DNA of 64,000 bases from Cytospora piceicola. Taxonomy: Eukaryota > Ascomycota > Sordariomycetes > Diaporthales > Cytosporaceae. The stretch lies in the NCBI GenBank assembly GCA_023375675.1, contig JALQBC010000003.1, positions 806,001-870,000 of the forward strand, given 5' to 3'. Under the pieces are notes generated by a model, which saw nothing but the letters and a program-made list of their open reading frames with translations, made no database searches and had not been told where the DNA came from. Positions 31,533-43,315 of the stretch are shown piece by piece (positions within the stretch are counted from its first letter, which is position 1; every line of letters starts with the position of its first letter). The position numbers were made by a program, and so were the translations under genes.

Positions 31533-34226
31533 GTTGAGCTAACCAACGAACAAACAGATTGTCAAGATTGAGGAAGGTAGCCGAGACAGGTGCTCGGTCG
31601 AGCTGGAACCCGAATGTAAAAGGGCGAAAGGGTGCTGCTGTATTAAAAGTGAATAAGGTATGTACGCAACAGGACAACGCCTTGTCGAATCGACCTGAAA
31701 CGAGACTGGAAGGCTGCTCGAGGGATCGGACGGTGGTAACGGGGCGGTATGTGGCCCGTGACGAGTGAGGTAGCGTTTCGTAGTTTTTTCGACTTCCCCA
31801 GGATGGGGGACTTGGGCTACCGACTAGATATTACGGTTTGTGAAAGTGGGGTCTGGCTGTCGTTGGCAGGAAATGTTTCGTCTGGCGAAGAAAAGCGATC
31901 TCGAAAATAGGAAGACAAAGAGATGCGAACTTTTGCTCCTGCAGTGACCTGCTGACCTCAAAGGAGTTTGTCGAAAAGGTGAAGTCGAAAGTCAAACGCC
32001 GAATAGGGGTTTGGGTGGCCTAATGTGAGATACTCTTTAACTGCAGGAAGATCCGTGTCAGCGAATCGGCTACCCAGAATGGCCTATGGGGTCGCTGAGA
32101 GAGGCGCGGCTCCCGGGGCGCGCGTGTTGCTGTGGAGTAGTGGTCCAAATGCAACAACAGGGCTGGACTGGGCTGAGTAGAGGATATTCCTCGGTATGTT
32201 TCATCCAAGTTCGTTCATATGGGGCAGAGATAGGTTACTCCGTAACTTCCGAAGACAAACTCATGGAGGAGTTGATGGGGCGAGGAACGGAAGGGGATGA
32301 TGGATTGGTACTGCTCAGAAGAGAGAATGGACTTCGCAGTTGAATGCCAACCTCTAGAACACGCAATAGATAGCCGTCTTCCAAGGAGGATTGGGAGAGT
32401 GTGCAAATTTAGGTGTGGCAAATTCTTGAGATGATACTCGGTCTGCATATTTGAGGGTATAGATCCAAAAACAGGATGCTGATGCATCCATCCTCTTGCT
32501 CTCATGTGGGAGGGAAATAGATCGATGAAAGGGGCGGGTCAAATACGAGGGGCAGCAGGCGATGGAGAGGAGCATGTATGTACTCACGTGTGATTATTAT
32601 AAGTATGTAGAAAGCATCCCAAACAACACTGGAAGACCTGAGCCAGGACGACGTGAGTGAAGTCTTTGACGCTGGTGTCTGCGATCACAAAAGATGGGTG
32701 TGAGAGGTGGACGAAAGAGTCGATGCAGCTAAATCCGGTAGGCCTTGCTGCTTGGTGACAGTTGTACATACCTGCCCGCCCCTACTGCCGCCTGCTGCCC
32801 TGGCCTGGCCTTGTCTGACCCCACTAGCTCCGATTGGAATCTAGCGTTTGGAACCCACTAAACAGCCCCGTCCATTCCTCCCACTTTGTGTTATTTCAGC
32901 CCCTTCAAATGTTGTGCGTCACCTCACTACTAATGATTAGGACAAGAAGCAAGTGCGCCTAGCTTCCTAACCGGGAATCAGATCAGGAACATTTGTCACT
33001 AACGGGCATCTTTACTTTGTCCCCTTATCGAGAGGCCCATGCGTTTGATAACATAGGCCGAGGCCAGACTCGACTGTTACGGCCAGATATGCCGATTCCA
33101 GCCAGATCGTTCCCCATCTTATCCTCTTGCGGAAGATGGAGATATACCTGCATAGGCATGTATGTAGGAATCAAGTATCAAGGCCCATGCACGTCACTGT
33201 GTTTCACTCCTGAAATCTCACTCAAAGACCCATCTGATGGAGGCCACGTCGACCCACAAGCTTGGGTCAATGTCATCGGTCTGCCCCCGCAACTCTTCGA
33301 CGGCCCCTTTCCACAAACATCTTTCTATTGAGCCGCACGCCGCGCCGGAGTCCTAAAATTAGATCCGGAGCCGTGATCCCTCAGCCCATTTCTGAGAGGA
33401 TGAAGAGCTTACCGGACTCCGGCATAGTTGGTTGTCGATCAATATGGCTTTGAACCTTCGAAGATGCTTCCACACTATACGTAGTTTTCAGAAGTTGGAA
33501 TTGAAAATTTGAATGAATTTGAAAAATGGTGCTATAGAGAACATGGGCATCTATGCCGCATTACATAGGTCGTGACGTTCTTGTTAAGCATCACGTCGTG
33601 CGGTCCGTGAAACATCAGTTTCTTCGTCAGCAAGGCCTCAGGTTGGACACTAATGGCCCAACAGAGGCATGCGTAGCACGCAAAGCAAGCTCCCGGAGAT
33701 TGGGATGTAGCCGGCCTTTCATGCGCCTTTGCCGCCCAGGAGGAGATTGGCGGCAGGCGTTTGGTAATAGACAGGCAACTCGATCTTGGCACGAAGAAAA
33801 ATCCTTCAGTCATTTGAACATGGTAGAGTAGTTCAACGCTGTACACACTAATGCCGTTTGGTTTTGTCAGGTTCCATATCCAGGACCATCATGGCGGACC
33901 ACCCATCGCTCAACCGTGACCATTGAAGGGGTCCGCAAGCAACGGGGCCGCAAAGCTCGCCAGGGGGAAGGGGGAGGGGGGAGATGGAGAGGGGGCATGT
34001 CACTCGGGCGACGGAGAGTGGACACGGCAAGCCGTCACGTTGATGCCTTCGAATTGGGTTCACGACCGTGGCATCGTAGCCGTGGTGGTATGGTGAAATA
34101 AGCACAAGAGACGCCCCTGTAGTTCGTTCCCGACCGTCATGATGAAATGATGCCTGCGCAGCCAAATTCAATTCCTCGTCATCGAAGGTTCTTGGTTTAG
34201 GTTCGGTTCGGTATGTCGCCGTCTCC
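31533..34226. other. intergenic, VTS1 promoter region
   Basis: 2.7 kb with no supported gene. The part next to 31533 is expected to be VTS1 leader and promoter. Pyrimidine-rich tracts occur near 31780-31800. The frame at 33848-34240 on the minus strand overlaps the RPL29 terminus and has no protein-like composition. Confidence 0.5.
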
Positions 34227-34697
34227 TTAGACCGTCTCACGCTTGCCCTCAGCCTTCTCCTTCTGCAAAGATTGTCAGTCTCAATCTCTCATTCGCCTGT
34301 CGGTCTGGTTGTGGGCTGCTGTTGCTCACCAGAGCCCGCATGGTGCCGTGGAGGGCATATCTGTGGTTCCTTCGGAACTTGGGGTCGGTTCCCTTCAGGG
34401 AAGGGTACCTGTTGGTCTTCGGCTTCTTGATACTGTATATCGACATCGACTCATCAGCAAGACTGTCCCATCTATGATGCGATCAAGCCCTTTCGCTTCG
34501 TCGTTTCGCAGGTCGCCTTGGTGTCGCGGGCGACGCGCATCAGCGGTCTTGTCGAACGTACCCGTTACGGTGAGCCTTCTTGCTCTGGTTGTGCTGAGAC
34601 GAGTTCTTCGACTCTGTTCGCAGATAAAAAGTCAGTCAACCTCATATCAACCATGCGATTGATAAATTGGGTGGATTTCTTTTCACGTACTGGCCAT
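34227..34697 (-). CDS. RPL29: 60S ribosomal protein L29 (eL29)
   Basis: Four exons at 34697-34691, 34613-34562, 34432-34330 and 34262-34227 give 65 residues, the usual size for fungal eL29. It is a small basic protein of the large ribosomal subunit. The first exon encodes only ATG GCC and one base of the next codon; the second reads SKNSSQHNQSKKAHRNG. The third contains IKKPKTNRYPSLKGTDPKFR and RNHRYALHGTM. The fourth is KEKAEGKRETV. Introns are 77, 129 and 67 bp, with donors GTACGT, GTACGT and GTGAGC. A tiny first exon with an intron right after the start is common in fungal ribosomal protein genes. The gene is easily missed because no single frame covers it. Confidence 0.95.
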
Positions 34698-35341
34698 TGT
34701 GACTGATTTGCCGCGATTTCAGAGATTCGTCGGGGTTGTCGAAGGTTGGTGTTCTTGGTCAATTTCGACGTCCTGCAGAATTTTAGATTCAGTGGACAAG
34801 TTGTGCCTGGTGGGGCTATTGCCAGTGCCGCTAAGCAAAGTCACTGGGGAAGGGCAAAACGCACGGCTTCAGCTATACACACCTGCGCACTGCGCACTAC
34901 GACGCACAACCTTACTCGGGTACCTGAGCTAAGCCCCTGCCTGCGTGCGAGTTGGGTTCAATCCAGAAATCAGAGAGATGATTATTTCCAATTCATAACT
35001 TGAAACGTGTATCATTGAAGGCCAACTATCTGTACAGAAAATATTTGTGACGCTCGCTAAACTGCAACCAACATTATGCTATGCTTCCATCGCTCTTGTT
35101 GAATCTGTACTGGCGCGCAAGTCTATAATCACCAGCGTCCGAACCCTGCCCCAGTACTTACCCCCCCCCCCCCCAAGTGTTCCAGGGTTGTCCGACACAT
35201 CGCCCAAGAGACTACCTAGGTATTCAACGCGGAATGCCAAAGTAAATATGCCCAGTTTCATGGGTTTTTCAAAGCAATCCATGCCCCTACTCCATGTATG
35301 TTGAGGCTGTTTGTATGGCATATGCTCGTGCATATGACACC
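34698..35341. other. intergenic, RPL29 promoter and ANT1 3' side
   Basis: No gene seen. A pure run of 14 C lies at 35161-35174. The part just above 34697 should hold the ribosomal protein promoter; no element was recognised with confidence. Confidence 0.5.
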
Positions 35342-36538
35342 CTATTTCGTCGTTATCGGAACACTGAGGTTCTTCCCGGCAATAAGACTCGCAGTCCTTG
35401 CCAGTTGCTGTGACCGTAGCTTCCGAAGGTATCGGAGGAAAAGGATGAAGAGAAGTTCCACACTGCAAGAATGTGATTAGCCCAAGTACTCGACTCAGTA
35501 GCCATTGGCCAGTTCATCGGCTTACCGTTCCTTGGTCATCATCAGGATGCCCTGCACCAACACTCCCTTGAGGATCTGCGGGCCCATACCCTTGAACAGT
35601 CCGAGGAGGCCCTCGTTCTCCACGATGAACTGCATCACTTCCACAAAGCTCTTGAAGGGCTTGCCCTTCCTCGACGGCGGGGGCTTGGACTGAAGCCCGA
35701 CCTTGGCAACAATGAGTGGTTGCGTTGCAATGGTTGCCATCGCCTTTGACAGTGCACCAAGGACTAGAACACGGTCAGCATCACCACTTGCCCGCGACAA
35801 CTTCAAGCGGTTCACATACCGAAAGCCTGCCATGGGCTCAGGGGCTTCCCTCCAGGGAACAACAAGGGCTTGAGCCTCTCATAAGCGCCATATGTGATCG
35901 ATGGGTTCACCACCAGTACCAAACTGGCCTTGAGGCCCCTCCACAGGCCAGTTATCCCATCTTCGCCCTCGATCACCTCCCTCGCTGTTGCCAACATACC
36001 CTTCCTCTCGCCCTTGCTTTGCGTCTGTTGTCTCGTGGTGACAACCGCCACGGGGATAGTGAACACCTGCGCCAGGGCGCCCGCGACGGCGCCCAAGGCC
36101 AACTCGACGGCCGTCGATGGGGCCGCAGAGACCTTTGCGCCCTTCAAGTACAGTGTCCGCACCACGGAGTACCAATAAAAGTAGGCAAAGTTGGTGGAAG
36201 CGACGCCGACGAGCGCGCCGCCTATGCCAGCATAGAGGCCGCCAAGGCCTTCCTCCGCGACCATCTTGGACAGGGCGTCCCAGGTGGAAGTATAGTGCGG
36301 CGTGCTGTTATCGGAATCGGGTGCGTCGGTGGGCTTGCGCTTTTCTTGGACTTGAAGCCTCGTCTTGACCCTGCAGGCACACATGTCAGAAATAGGCAAT
36401 CCAAAAAGAGGGCCGGATGGGAACATCAGCGCACAAATCCAAGGGGTATACTAGGGTGTTGGCGAGCACAGCGCCCGCAGCACCTGCCGTCGCCTTGCCC
36501 CATGGCCCAATTGGGGCAGACTTGGACTGGATAGCCAT
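35342..36538 (-). CDS. ANT1: peroxisomal adenine nucleotide transporter Ant1 (mitochondrial carrier family)
   Basis: Exons are 36538-36435, 36370-35820, 35763-35526 and 35462-35342, giving 337 residues; introns are 64, 56 and 63 bp. The protein belongs to the solute carrier 25 family, in the PMP47/Ant1 branch that exchanges ATP for AMP across the peroxisomal membrane for fatty-acid activation. The first repeat has the carrier signature YPLDLVKTRLQVQ (split by intron 1). The second has TIPVAVVTTRQQTQ with GLWRGLKASLVLVVNPSITYGAYERLK, typical of this branch. The third has TQPLIVAKVGLQSKPP and GLFKGMGPQILKGVLVQGILMMTKER. The last intron adds a conserved tail, VELLFILFLRYLRKLR. Without splicing, the last frame would stop right after KER. 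Confidence 0.92.
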
Positions 36539-37879
36539 GATAAGCTCTTCCCGGGAAGCTTATGGGGGCTCCGTTTCTAGATGTCAAGGGTTTGGGAGGA
36601 AAGAATGGTTTGCTGCAGAAAACTGAGGCAGGGGACACGACGGCGGACTCGCGCGCGCCGAAGACCGGCGGACGTTGAAGAATCGGGGAAGCAATTTCTT
36701 TATATCACGGCTGCATAAAGGACCAAGATGAATCTTGAACAATTTTGAATGAATATGAAAGGGGAAAGACTACTTCCGTCTGCGACAAGTGCAATCACAG
36801 ATATGGAGGAAATAGAAGAAGGTTAAAAGGTGGTGGTGTATCAGGAGACCCGCGGACATGCCAATGTACGGATCCGTACCTAGGCATGTTTGACGTTATC
36901 AAGCTGCCCGATAACCATGAACCTCGGTCGTCGGCACCTGGAGCTGTTGCCATGTGGAGCCGATTCGGCCGTTGACGTTCCCGGTACTTGCGGTATACTC
37001 CAGTTAAGATGAACTGTACAACGACGTCAGTCATCAGAGTACCTACTGTGGTAGGTACCTAGTCACAGGTGGCTTGAGCCGCCTCAAGAGGAAGTAAATC
37101 ATCGGGATTTTTTGTTTGTTTTTTTCCTTCATTTGTTCATTAACATGTCCAGTATCCCCTGTGTCGTAATCCGAGGCGGCCCACGAGGCTTACAAAACCC
37201 CCCGGGAAACGTCTTGCCCGATGTGAGCCCTAACCCTTACCCTCTCAAAGCACCTTGGAGAAGTGAGAATTGGGAGAAGTGAGAAGTGTATGGAGAATGT
37301 CTTGATGCTGAACCTTAGAGTTCAAACCCTTGACATTGGGGCTTCTCGAGGTTTGTGTACATCATAATTTCTGCCAGAATTTGCTCCCTATAATTCTACA
37401 TGCGTATTCATCAACCATAGCCGGCTGTGCTCGCGTCGTCTGGAATTGTCCGGCTTGGCTTTTGCAGAGCCTCCTCATGGAATGGTACTAGCCTCATCAC
37501 AGAGCAACCCCCTTTTTCTACAATGGTGCCGGGACATATCGCGCTGTTATATCGACAAATCTTATTACTCAACTGACTCAATCTACAGTATATGCTGCCT
37601 GTGAAAATCTATCTGGCCGTTCTTCTCATTCTAGTTCTCTCCTTAGAGAACTATTTCTGGTCGTTTGCTCCGCACGTCTGGCACTTGCATCGTCGACTTT
37701 TGAAGGGCAGAAGCCTCAGTTTCAGCTTCCTTCCCATGTCATAATATAAGCAAGCAAAGGGGCCTCAAATTTGAGGGCTTCATCTATTGTATGAACTCTA
37801 GTCCTCCGCAAATGTGGTAATGAAGGGAAATACCACGTTTTGAATGATACACCATATTATCTACCTCCAAACTGTCATC
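36539..37879. other. divergent promoter region between ANT1 and palB
   Basis: 1.34 kb with no supported gene. T-rich tracts lie at 37108-37140. The two flanking genes are transcribed away from each other, so both promoters should be here. No PacC-type or other operator could be assigned with confidence. Confidence 0.5.
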
Positions 37880-40829
37880 ATGGAAGCCCGTGCCAAAGTG
37901 CGTCCCCCCTGCACCTCGAAAGGCATGTCAAGCTCACACCTCCGCAGGAACACGAGGCCAATATCGACCGTACCTCCGGCAAAGAGGCTCTCAATCATGC
38001 CATCCAGGCCGCAGAGCTCTACATGAAGGCCGTGAAGGACGCCCCTACAGCTGCTGGGAAATCACAGATGAAGCGCAAGTGCCAGGAGCTCATTGCACGG
38101 GCTGAGACCCTCAAGACGCTGGCCTCCATCCCCACGCGATCCAAGGGCCCAAAGCCCGGAGGGCCCCAACAAACTCGAGTCCTGCCAGCCGCGGAACAGA
38201 CTATTCTGCTGCGGTCCTCGAAACTCCACGGCAGCGTATTTCTACCGTGGGAAGCCGATCCGGATCCCGCAGTCTTCCGGAGCAAGCGGCTAGACGAGCC
38301 CCCTTTCGTGTAAGATAACTCACTGGCCATCATATTTTGATCTTATACTCATAAGTACAAGTGATACCTCGGTATTCTCGTTCTCAAGGAAGCAGAATGA
38401 CATCTTCGAGGGCTGGAAACGCCCTTCTGAGATCTTTAATGACTCTGGACCGGAGCTGTTTGAGAACATCATGATGGCCAGAACAGACTGCGATCTCGTC
38501 CAGGATATCACCACAGACTGTTCTGTTGTAGCAAGCCTGTGTGCTGTTATGCGACACCTAAAGCCCGATAGAAAGAACTCGGTAAGCTCGAAAAGCCTCA
38601 TCGGCCGGGCTATCCTGATGACTGACAGTTTGCAAGCTCTTACCAACTATGATATACCCTTTTGACTATGACAGAGGCAGGCCAGTCGCGTCCCAAAATG
38701 GAAAGTATATGTTCCGTCTAAATTTCAACGGCTGCTTTCGTCAAGTAGTCGTTGATGACCGTTTGCCGGTATCCAAGACGTCCCGTACTTTCTTCGTGGT
38801 CGACAGGAGGAATCCAGAGCTCATATGGCCTGCACTCATGGAAAAAGCATATCTCAAGATACGAGGTGGCTACGACTTCCCCGGCAGTAACTCCGGAACT
38901 GATCTCTGGGTGCTCACGGGATGGATACCAGAACAAATATTCCTCCAAAGGTAAAAGCCCCCACCGTTGTTCTAGAACAAAGTAAATCAGACTTTAATGT
39001 GCTGTTGCAGTGATGATATCGAACTCGATCAAACTTGGAAGCGCATGAAGAATGCATTCGAATACGGTGACGTGGTCGTCACCCTAGGTACTGGACGCCT
39101 ATCCCGCCAGGAGGAAGAGACCTTAGGACTAGCTGGCGAGCACGACTACGCCGTCATGGATATCAAAGTCCAGGACAACGGAGAACGACGCATGCTCCTC
39201 AAAAACCCCTGGTGTGATGGCCTAGTGTGGAAAGGTTTCGGGTCCACCGCCACCGTTGATGCAGAAGCATATCCTCCACCATCGCCGACCCTTTCACGTC
39301 CATCTCGAAAGTCCAATTCGAGAGCCTCGTCCCCATCTCCGTACGCCGACATGACAGGGACTTTCTGGATCTCCCTTGAAGACGTCGTACAGAATTTCGA
39401 ATCCCTCTACCTCAACTGGAACCCCGCCCTCTTCACCGACCGGCAGGATCATCACTTCACATGGACGCTGCCCAGCCGTGCCATGCAGCCCTCTTTCGCC
39501 CATAATCCGCAATACGCCTTCACCTCACCGACCTCGGGTGCCGTATGGATCCTCCTCTCTCGGCACTTCCACGACGGCGAGCTACCCATAGCCCGCAACC
39601 GCGCCGCCGGCCAGACCTCCGCCACCTCGCTCGCCGAGGTCTCCAACAGCCTGGGCTTCATGTCCGTCTACCTCTTCGACAGGGCAGGCGGGCACTGCGT
39701 GCAGCTCCCCGACCGGCCGGCGCACCAGTCCCCCTTCGTCGACAGCCCGCAGACGCTGATGCGCTTCGAAGCCCAGGCCAACACGCCGTATACCGTCGTC
39801 GTGGCCCAGGAAGGCCTGCCCCTGCCCGAATACTCCTTCACCCTCTCCTTCTTCAGCCGCGCGCCCCTCACCGTCGACAAGGCCACCCCGCCCCTCAAGG
39901 AGTACAGCGAGCTAGAGGGGTCGTGGACGCGGCGCACGGCGGGCGGCAACGCGCGCACGGTGTCCTTCTTCCACAACCCGCAGTACGCCCTCGTCGTCCC
40001 CCGGCCGACCCCCATCTCCCTCCTCCTCGCCACGGACGCCGACGACACCCCCGTGCACGTCGACCTCGTCTGGGCCGGCGGCCAGCGCGTCACCGCCCTC
40101 GCGGTCCGCGACATCGTCTGCTCCTCGGGCGAGTACCGCCGCGGGTGCGCCCTCGCCGAGGTCCGGCCCCCCCGGGCCGTCGACGCCGGCACCTACACGG
40201 TCGTCGTCTCGACCTTCGAGCCGGGCCAGCTCGCCGGCTTCGCCCTGCGCGTCGGGTCCGACGCCCCCGTGCGCCTGCGCCCCGTGCCCTCCGACGCCGC
40301 CGGCAGGCTGCGCGCCGAGCTCGGCCCCGTCGTCTTCCGCGAGGGCGAGCCGGAGCGCAGGCGCGCCCGCCTTGCCATCGCCCGCCTGTCCCGCGCCGGC
40401 GTCGTCGCGCGCAGCGGCAGCCTCGACGGCGGCCCGGTGGCCTCTGCCGCTGCCGCTGCCGCGACCTCCACCGCCACCGCTACCGCCACCACCACCGCCG
40501 CCCTGCTGGGCACCGGCGGCGGGTCCGCGTCGGGCACCGCGTCGCCCATCAGCATCCCGTGCTCGGTGCGCGTGTCGCTCGTGTACGGGTCGGGCCCGCA
40601 CGCGCGGGTCGTGGCGGTGACGGGGGACGGGGAGTTCGCGGACGCGAGCATGGGCCTGCGGACGGGGGACGTCGACCTGGACCCGGACGTCGCGAGGGCC
40701 ATGGGCGGGCTGTGGCTCGTGGTCGAGCAGATGGGTGCGCACCGCGAGGGGCAGGGGATTCAGGTGGATGTTTTGAGCGATAGCGGGGTGGGTGTGGGTG
40801 CGTGGGAGAGCGTTGATGACTGGAACTAG
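37880..40829 (+). CDS. palB: calpain-like cysteine protease PalB/Rim13
   Basis: Exons are 37880-37897, 37948-38309, 38356-38581, 38637-38950 and 39011-40829, giving 912 residues; introns are 46-60 bp. PalB cleaves the PacC/Rim101 transcription factor in the fungal ambient-pH pathway, at endosome-associated ESCRT-III. The N-terminal MIT domain spans residues about 15-90 (ALNHAIQAAELYMKAVKDAP). The protease core contains all three catalytic residues: Cys182 in DLVQDITTDCSVVASL, His351 in GEHDYAVMDIK and Asn372 in LLKNPWCDG. Two calpain-type beta-sandwich domains follow (about residues 420-870). An Ala/Thr low-complexity insert with runs of Ala and Thr lies near residues 780-810. The short first exon was chosen because it gives MEARAKEHEANI in frame; an unspliced alternative starting at 37840 is also open and cannot be excluded. 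Confidence 0.92.
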
Positions 40830-41745
40830 ATAGGGTGGTGGTTTCCCTTCCACCTGCGGAGGTGAATGCATGGGATTTGTACCGGTGTCGTTAATTAAGG
40901 GTTAGTTGCCCATATGGAACACAATGGGCAGGGGTAATGAAATAAATGTTCTAGTACCCAAATACTGAATTCATCAATAACCTCCCAAATCACTTCTGCC
41001 TTTCTGGGAGGTGATTCGCGGTTCTTCAAGCCGAGAAATATCTTCAATCCACATCTTGCTCCCACCGAATTCGCTTCGACGTTTTGTATCAGCCGTTATC
41101 GAGAGTCAATCACTTACGCTGGCTGCATCGTTGTACACCAGTTGGATAGGTAACTTCGCCACGTCATAATATCACCAGTGAAATCGAAACATTACACAGC
41201 TTCATGATAGCGCAGAATAAAAGCAGCCGAGTTACTCAGCTAGCCTAGATACCGTCCCCTGACCGGATTTCGCGCTTGGAGTGATCCTGCACAGGATCCG
41301 TCTGCCACTCGAAACACCAAACAAAGCAAAACAAAAAGCCGCTTAGGGGGATATAATCTGCCTTGCGTTTCCTTGCCACGCGCCAGAAACGCCTTCTTGC
41401 CACCGGCCCTAAAAGTGCACTCTGCAAATAAGGCAGTAGTAGGATTCCTTCCGAATAGATCAGACCTGAATCCCTCAAGAAATAATCAACTCCAAAGGGA
41501 CAAGTGACCACCTTCATGATCCTGTCCTTTCTAGGCCACCTCCTGGGTTGGACTTTCATTCCTCGCCGTAAATCTCATGGAATAAAGGGGGACAGAGCGT
41601 CGAAATATATACATCGAGCGAAATCAGAAAATATTCGCGCCACCGAGAATCAAAGCCACGTCGTGGGGTATGTATGGGGTATCGCCGAAGGTTAAATATA
41701 TACTGGAGAATTGGCTCAGAAGCAAGTTGGTGGAACATAGTCCTT
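40830..41745. other. convergent 3' regions of palB and the C2H2 gene
   Basis: No gene seen. Both neighbours are transcribed toward this 0.9 kb segment, so it should hold both 3' untranslated regions and terminators. Short A/T-rich stretches at 40930-40980 would suit palB polyadenylation. Confidence 0.5.
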
Positions 41746-43315
41746 TCATAACGGACCGCCCCGTCTCCTGCGACCTCGGCTTGGGCCATCTGGTCTCTGG
41801 GACAGGACATCTCGTAGGGCTGGATCGTCCTTGTCCTTGTCCACGTGATGAACTCGTACGTGCCTGCGAAAGGTTACTTCGTGTAATTTCGACTGCTATG
41901 AGTTCTCATCGCACGTACCTTTGTAAGTTGTCTGGTCTTGGATACTTATGTTCTCGATCCGGACAAAACGGGCACACGTATCCTGGAGAGTCGTGGACAA
42001 GCCCGTGCCGTATCATTTCGTTCTTCCGCTTGAACCCCCTTCCGCCTTCTGAGCGAGGACAGCCTTTCACTGGACAATAATGCGGCCGCGACTGAGAGTG
42101 AACATTTGCATGAGAGTTGAGCAGATATTGGGTTTGGAAGGGAGGCGCCTTGCATCCCTCATACTTGCATATATATTGTCCGATCTCCTGTGGGTTCGAA
42201 AACGCCAACCCATCAAGGCTCATCCTGTCGGCGACGGAGTGAGTGGATGTTGCAGGGGTGGACGCCGATTGATCAGTACTCGGCGTGCTACCACTGTTGT
42301 AATCAACACTAGGTCGGTGTGATAATGCATTGGTAGGAAATGGGTATATTGAACTCGGTGACAACAGTGTATGCGGTGATCGAAGATCGCGAGAGTAGAG
42401 ATCATGGGGTGATATGGGCGGAGAAGCGTGGCTTATCGAGGGCAGTCGAGGCATTCCATGGCCAGGAGTAATGGCGGGAGGCGAATGCTGAAATGATGTA
42501 GGAGAAAGAGCCTCTAGCCCAAGTTGATCCCTTATAGATGGCAGCGACATCCCACCATTCGTATCTGATCTGGGCGAGGTGCTCTGGATCGGCGGCAGTT
42601 CTCCGTGACCCGCGAGGCTCCCTACGGGTGATGTGAAGGATCCAGGCGAGTAATAGCTACGCGGACTGTATGGAGCTGGTACGAGAGGTTGTGGCCTCTC
42701 GTCTTTTCGAATGACAATAGGTGCGGTAGCAGGAGGCGGTGGTGATGACTGGGAGGGCCGGGGGGCTTCTGTATCTGTGTCCCCAGCTGTCGTTGGTGTC
42801 CGACCCTCATCACTTGATGACTTGCGATCTCCCAATGCTAGGGCTGCTAGTGCTCCCCCGGCCAGAGTCTGGAGATCGGAAGAGACGTTTTCCTTTCGAC
42901 TGGCGCTCTCCACATTGTGCCCGGCCGGTCTCGCCCCAAGCTCGTCCGACATGGCCATGTCTTCTGTCTCATCGTAAGAGCTATCAGTATCTGGGCTGCT
43001 ACTATAGGCTTCTTCCGAGTCACTGGGCAGCGCCTGCTGGCCAGCCTGGGTAGCGATATCCGGGTGCCTGCCACCATCCATAATCCCTATCAGAACGGCA
43101 TCGCCCTGGCTTGGTCGTACCTTTGGTCGACGCTTAGTTTTCCTGCCACCAGGGCTGGGAGGAGGACTGACTTGAACCAGTGGTAAATCCAGTGGGGGAC
43201 TTGGACTCGGCAGGAATGTTACTTTTTTGGAAACCAGTAACGGGCTGTTCTGGGGCACCACCGCATCAGGATCGTAGACGTCGTGGGCGGAATTAGAAGC
43301 GGCGGCTGTCGTCAT
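41746..43315 (-). CDS. C2H2 zinc-finger transcription factor
   Basis: Exons are 43315-41919 and 41863-41746 with a 55 bp intron, giving 504 residues. The N-terminal 370 residues are Ser/Pro/Thr-rich and probably disordered, with an acidic patch near residues 95-125. The C terminus holds fungal C2H2-like fingers: YICKYEGCKAPPFQTQYLLNSHANVHS, then YCPVKGCPRSEGGRGFKRKNEMIRHGLVH, then YVCPFCPDREHKYPRPDNLQRHVRVHH, the last split by the intron. The protein ends in DPALRDVLSQRPDGPSRGRRRRGG, a tail seen in a conserved group of uncharacterised filamentous-fungal C2H2 factors. Without splicing the third finger would lose its second zinc-binding histidine, so the intron is needed. Expected role is DNA binding in the nucleus; targets are unknown. 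Confidence 0.9.

Noticed and set aside
33848..34240. Minus-strand frame of 130 residues beside RPL29
   Set aside because: It overlaps the RPL29 terminus in another frame and shows no domain or coding-like composition; probably 3' untranslated region.
37840..37947. Upstream palB start giving MNDTPYYLPP without the first intron
   Set aside because: Open, but the spliced MEARAKEHEANI start has normal splice sites; kept only as an alternative.
39545..40783. Long Arg/Pro-rich frame overlapping the last palB exon
   Set aside because: Shadow of the palB frame; its composition is typical of GC-rich out-of-frame reading, and the palB frame carries conserved calpain domains.
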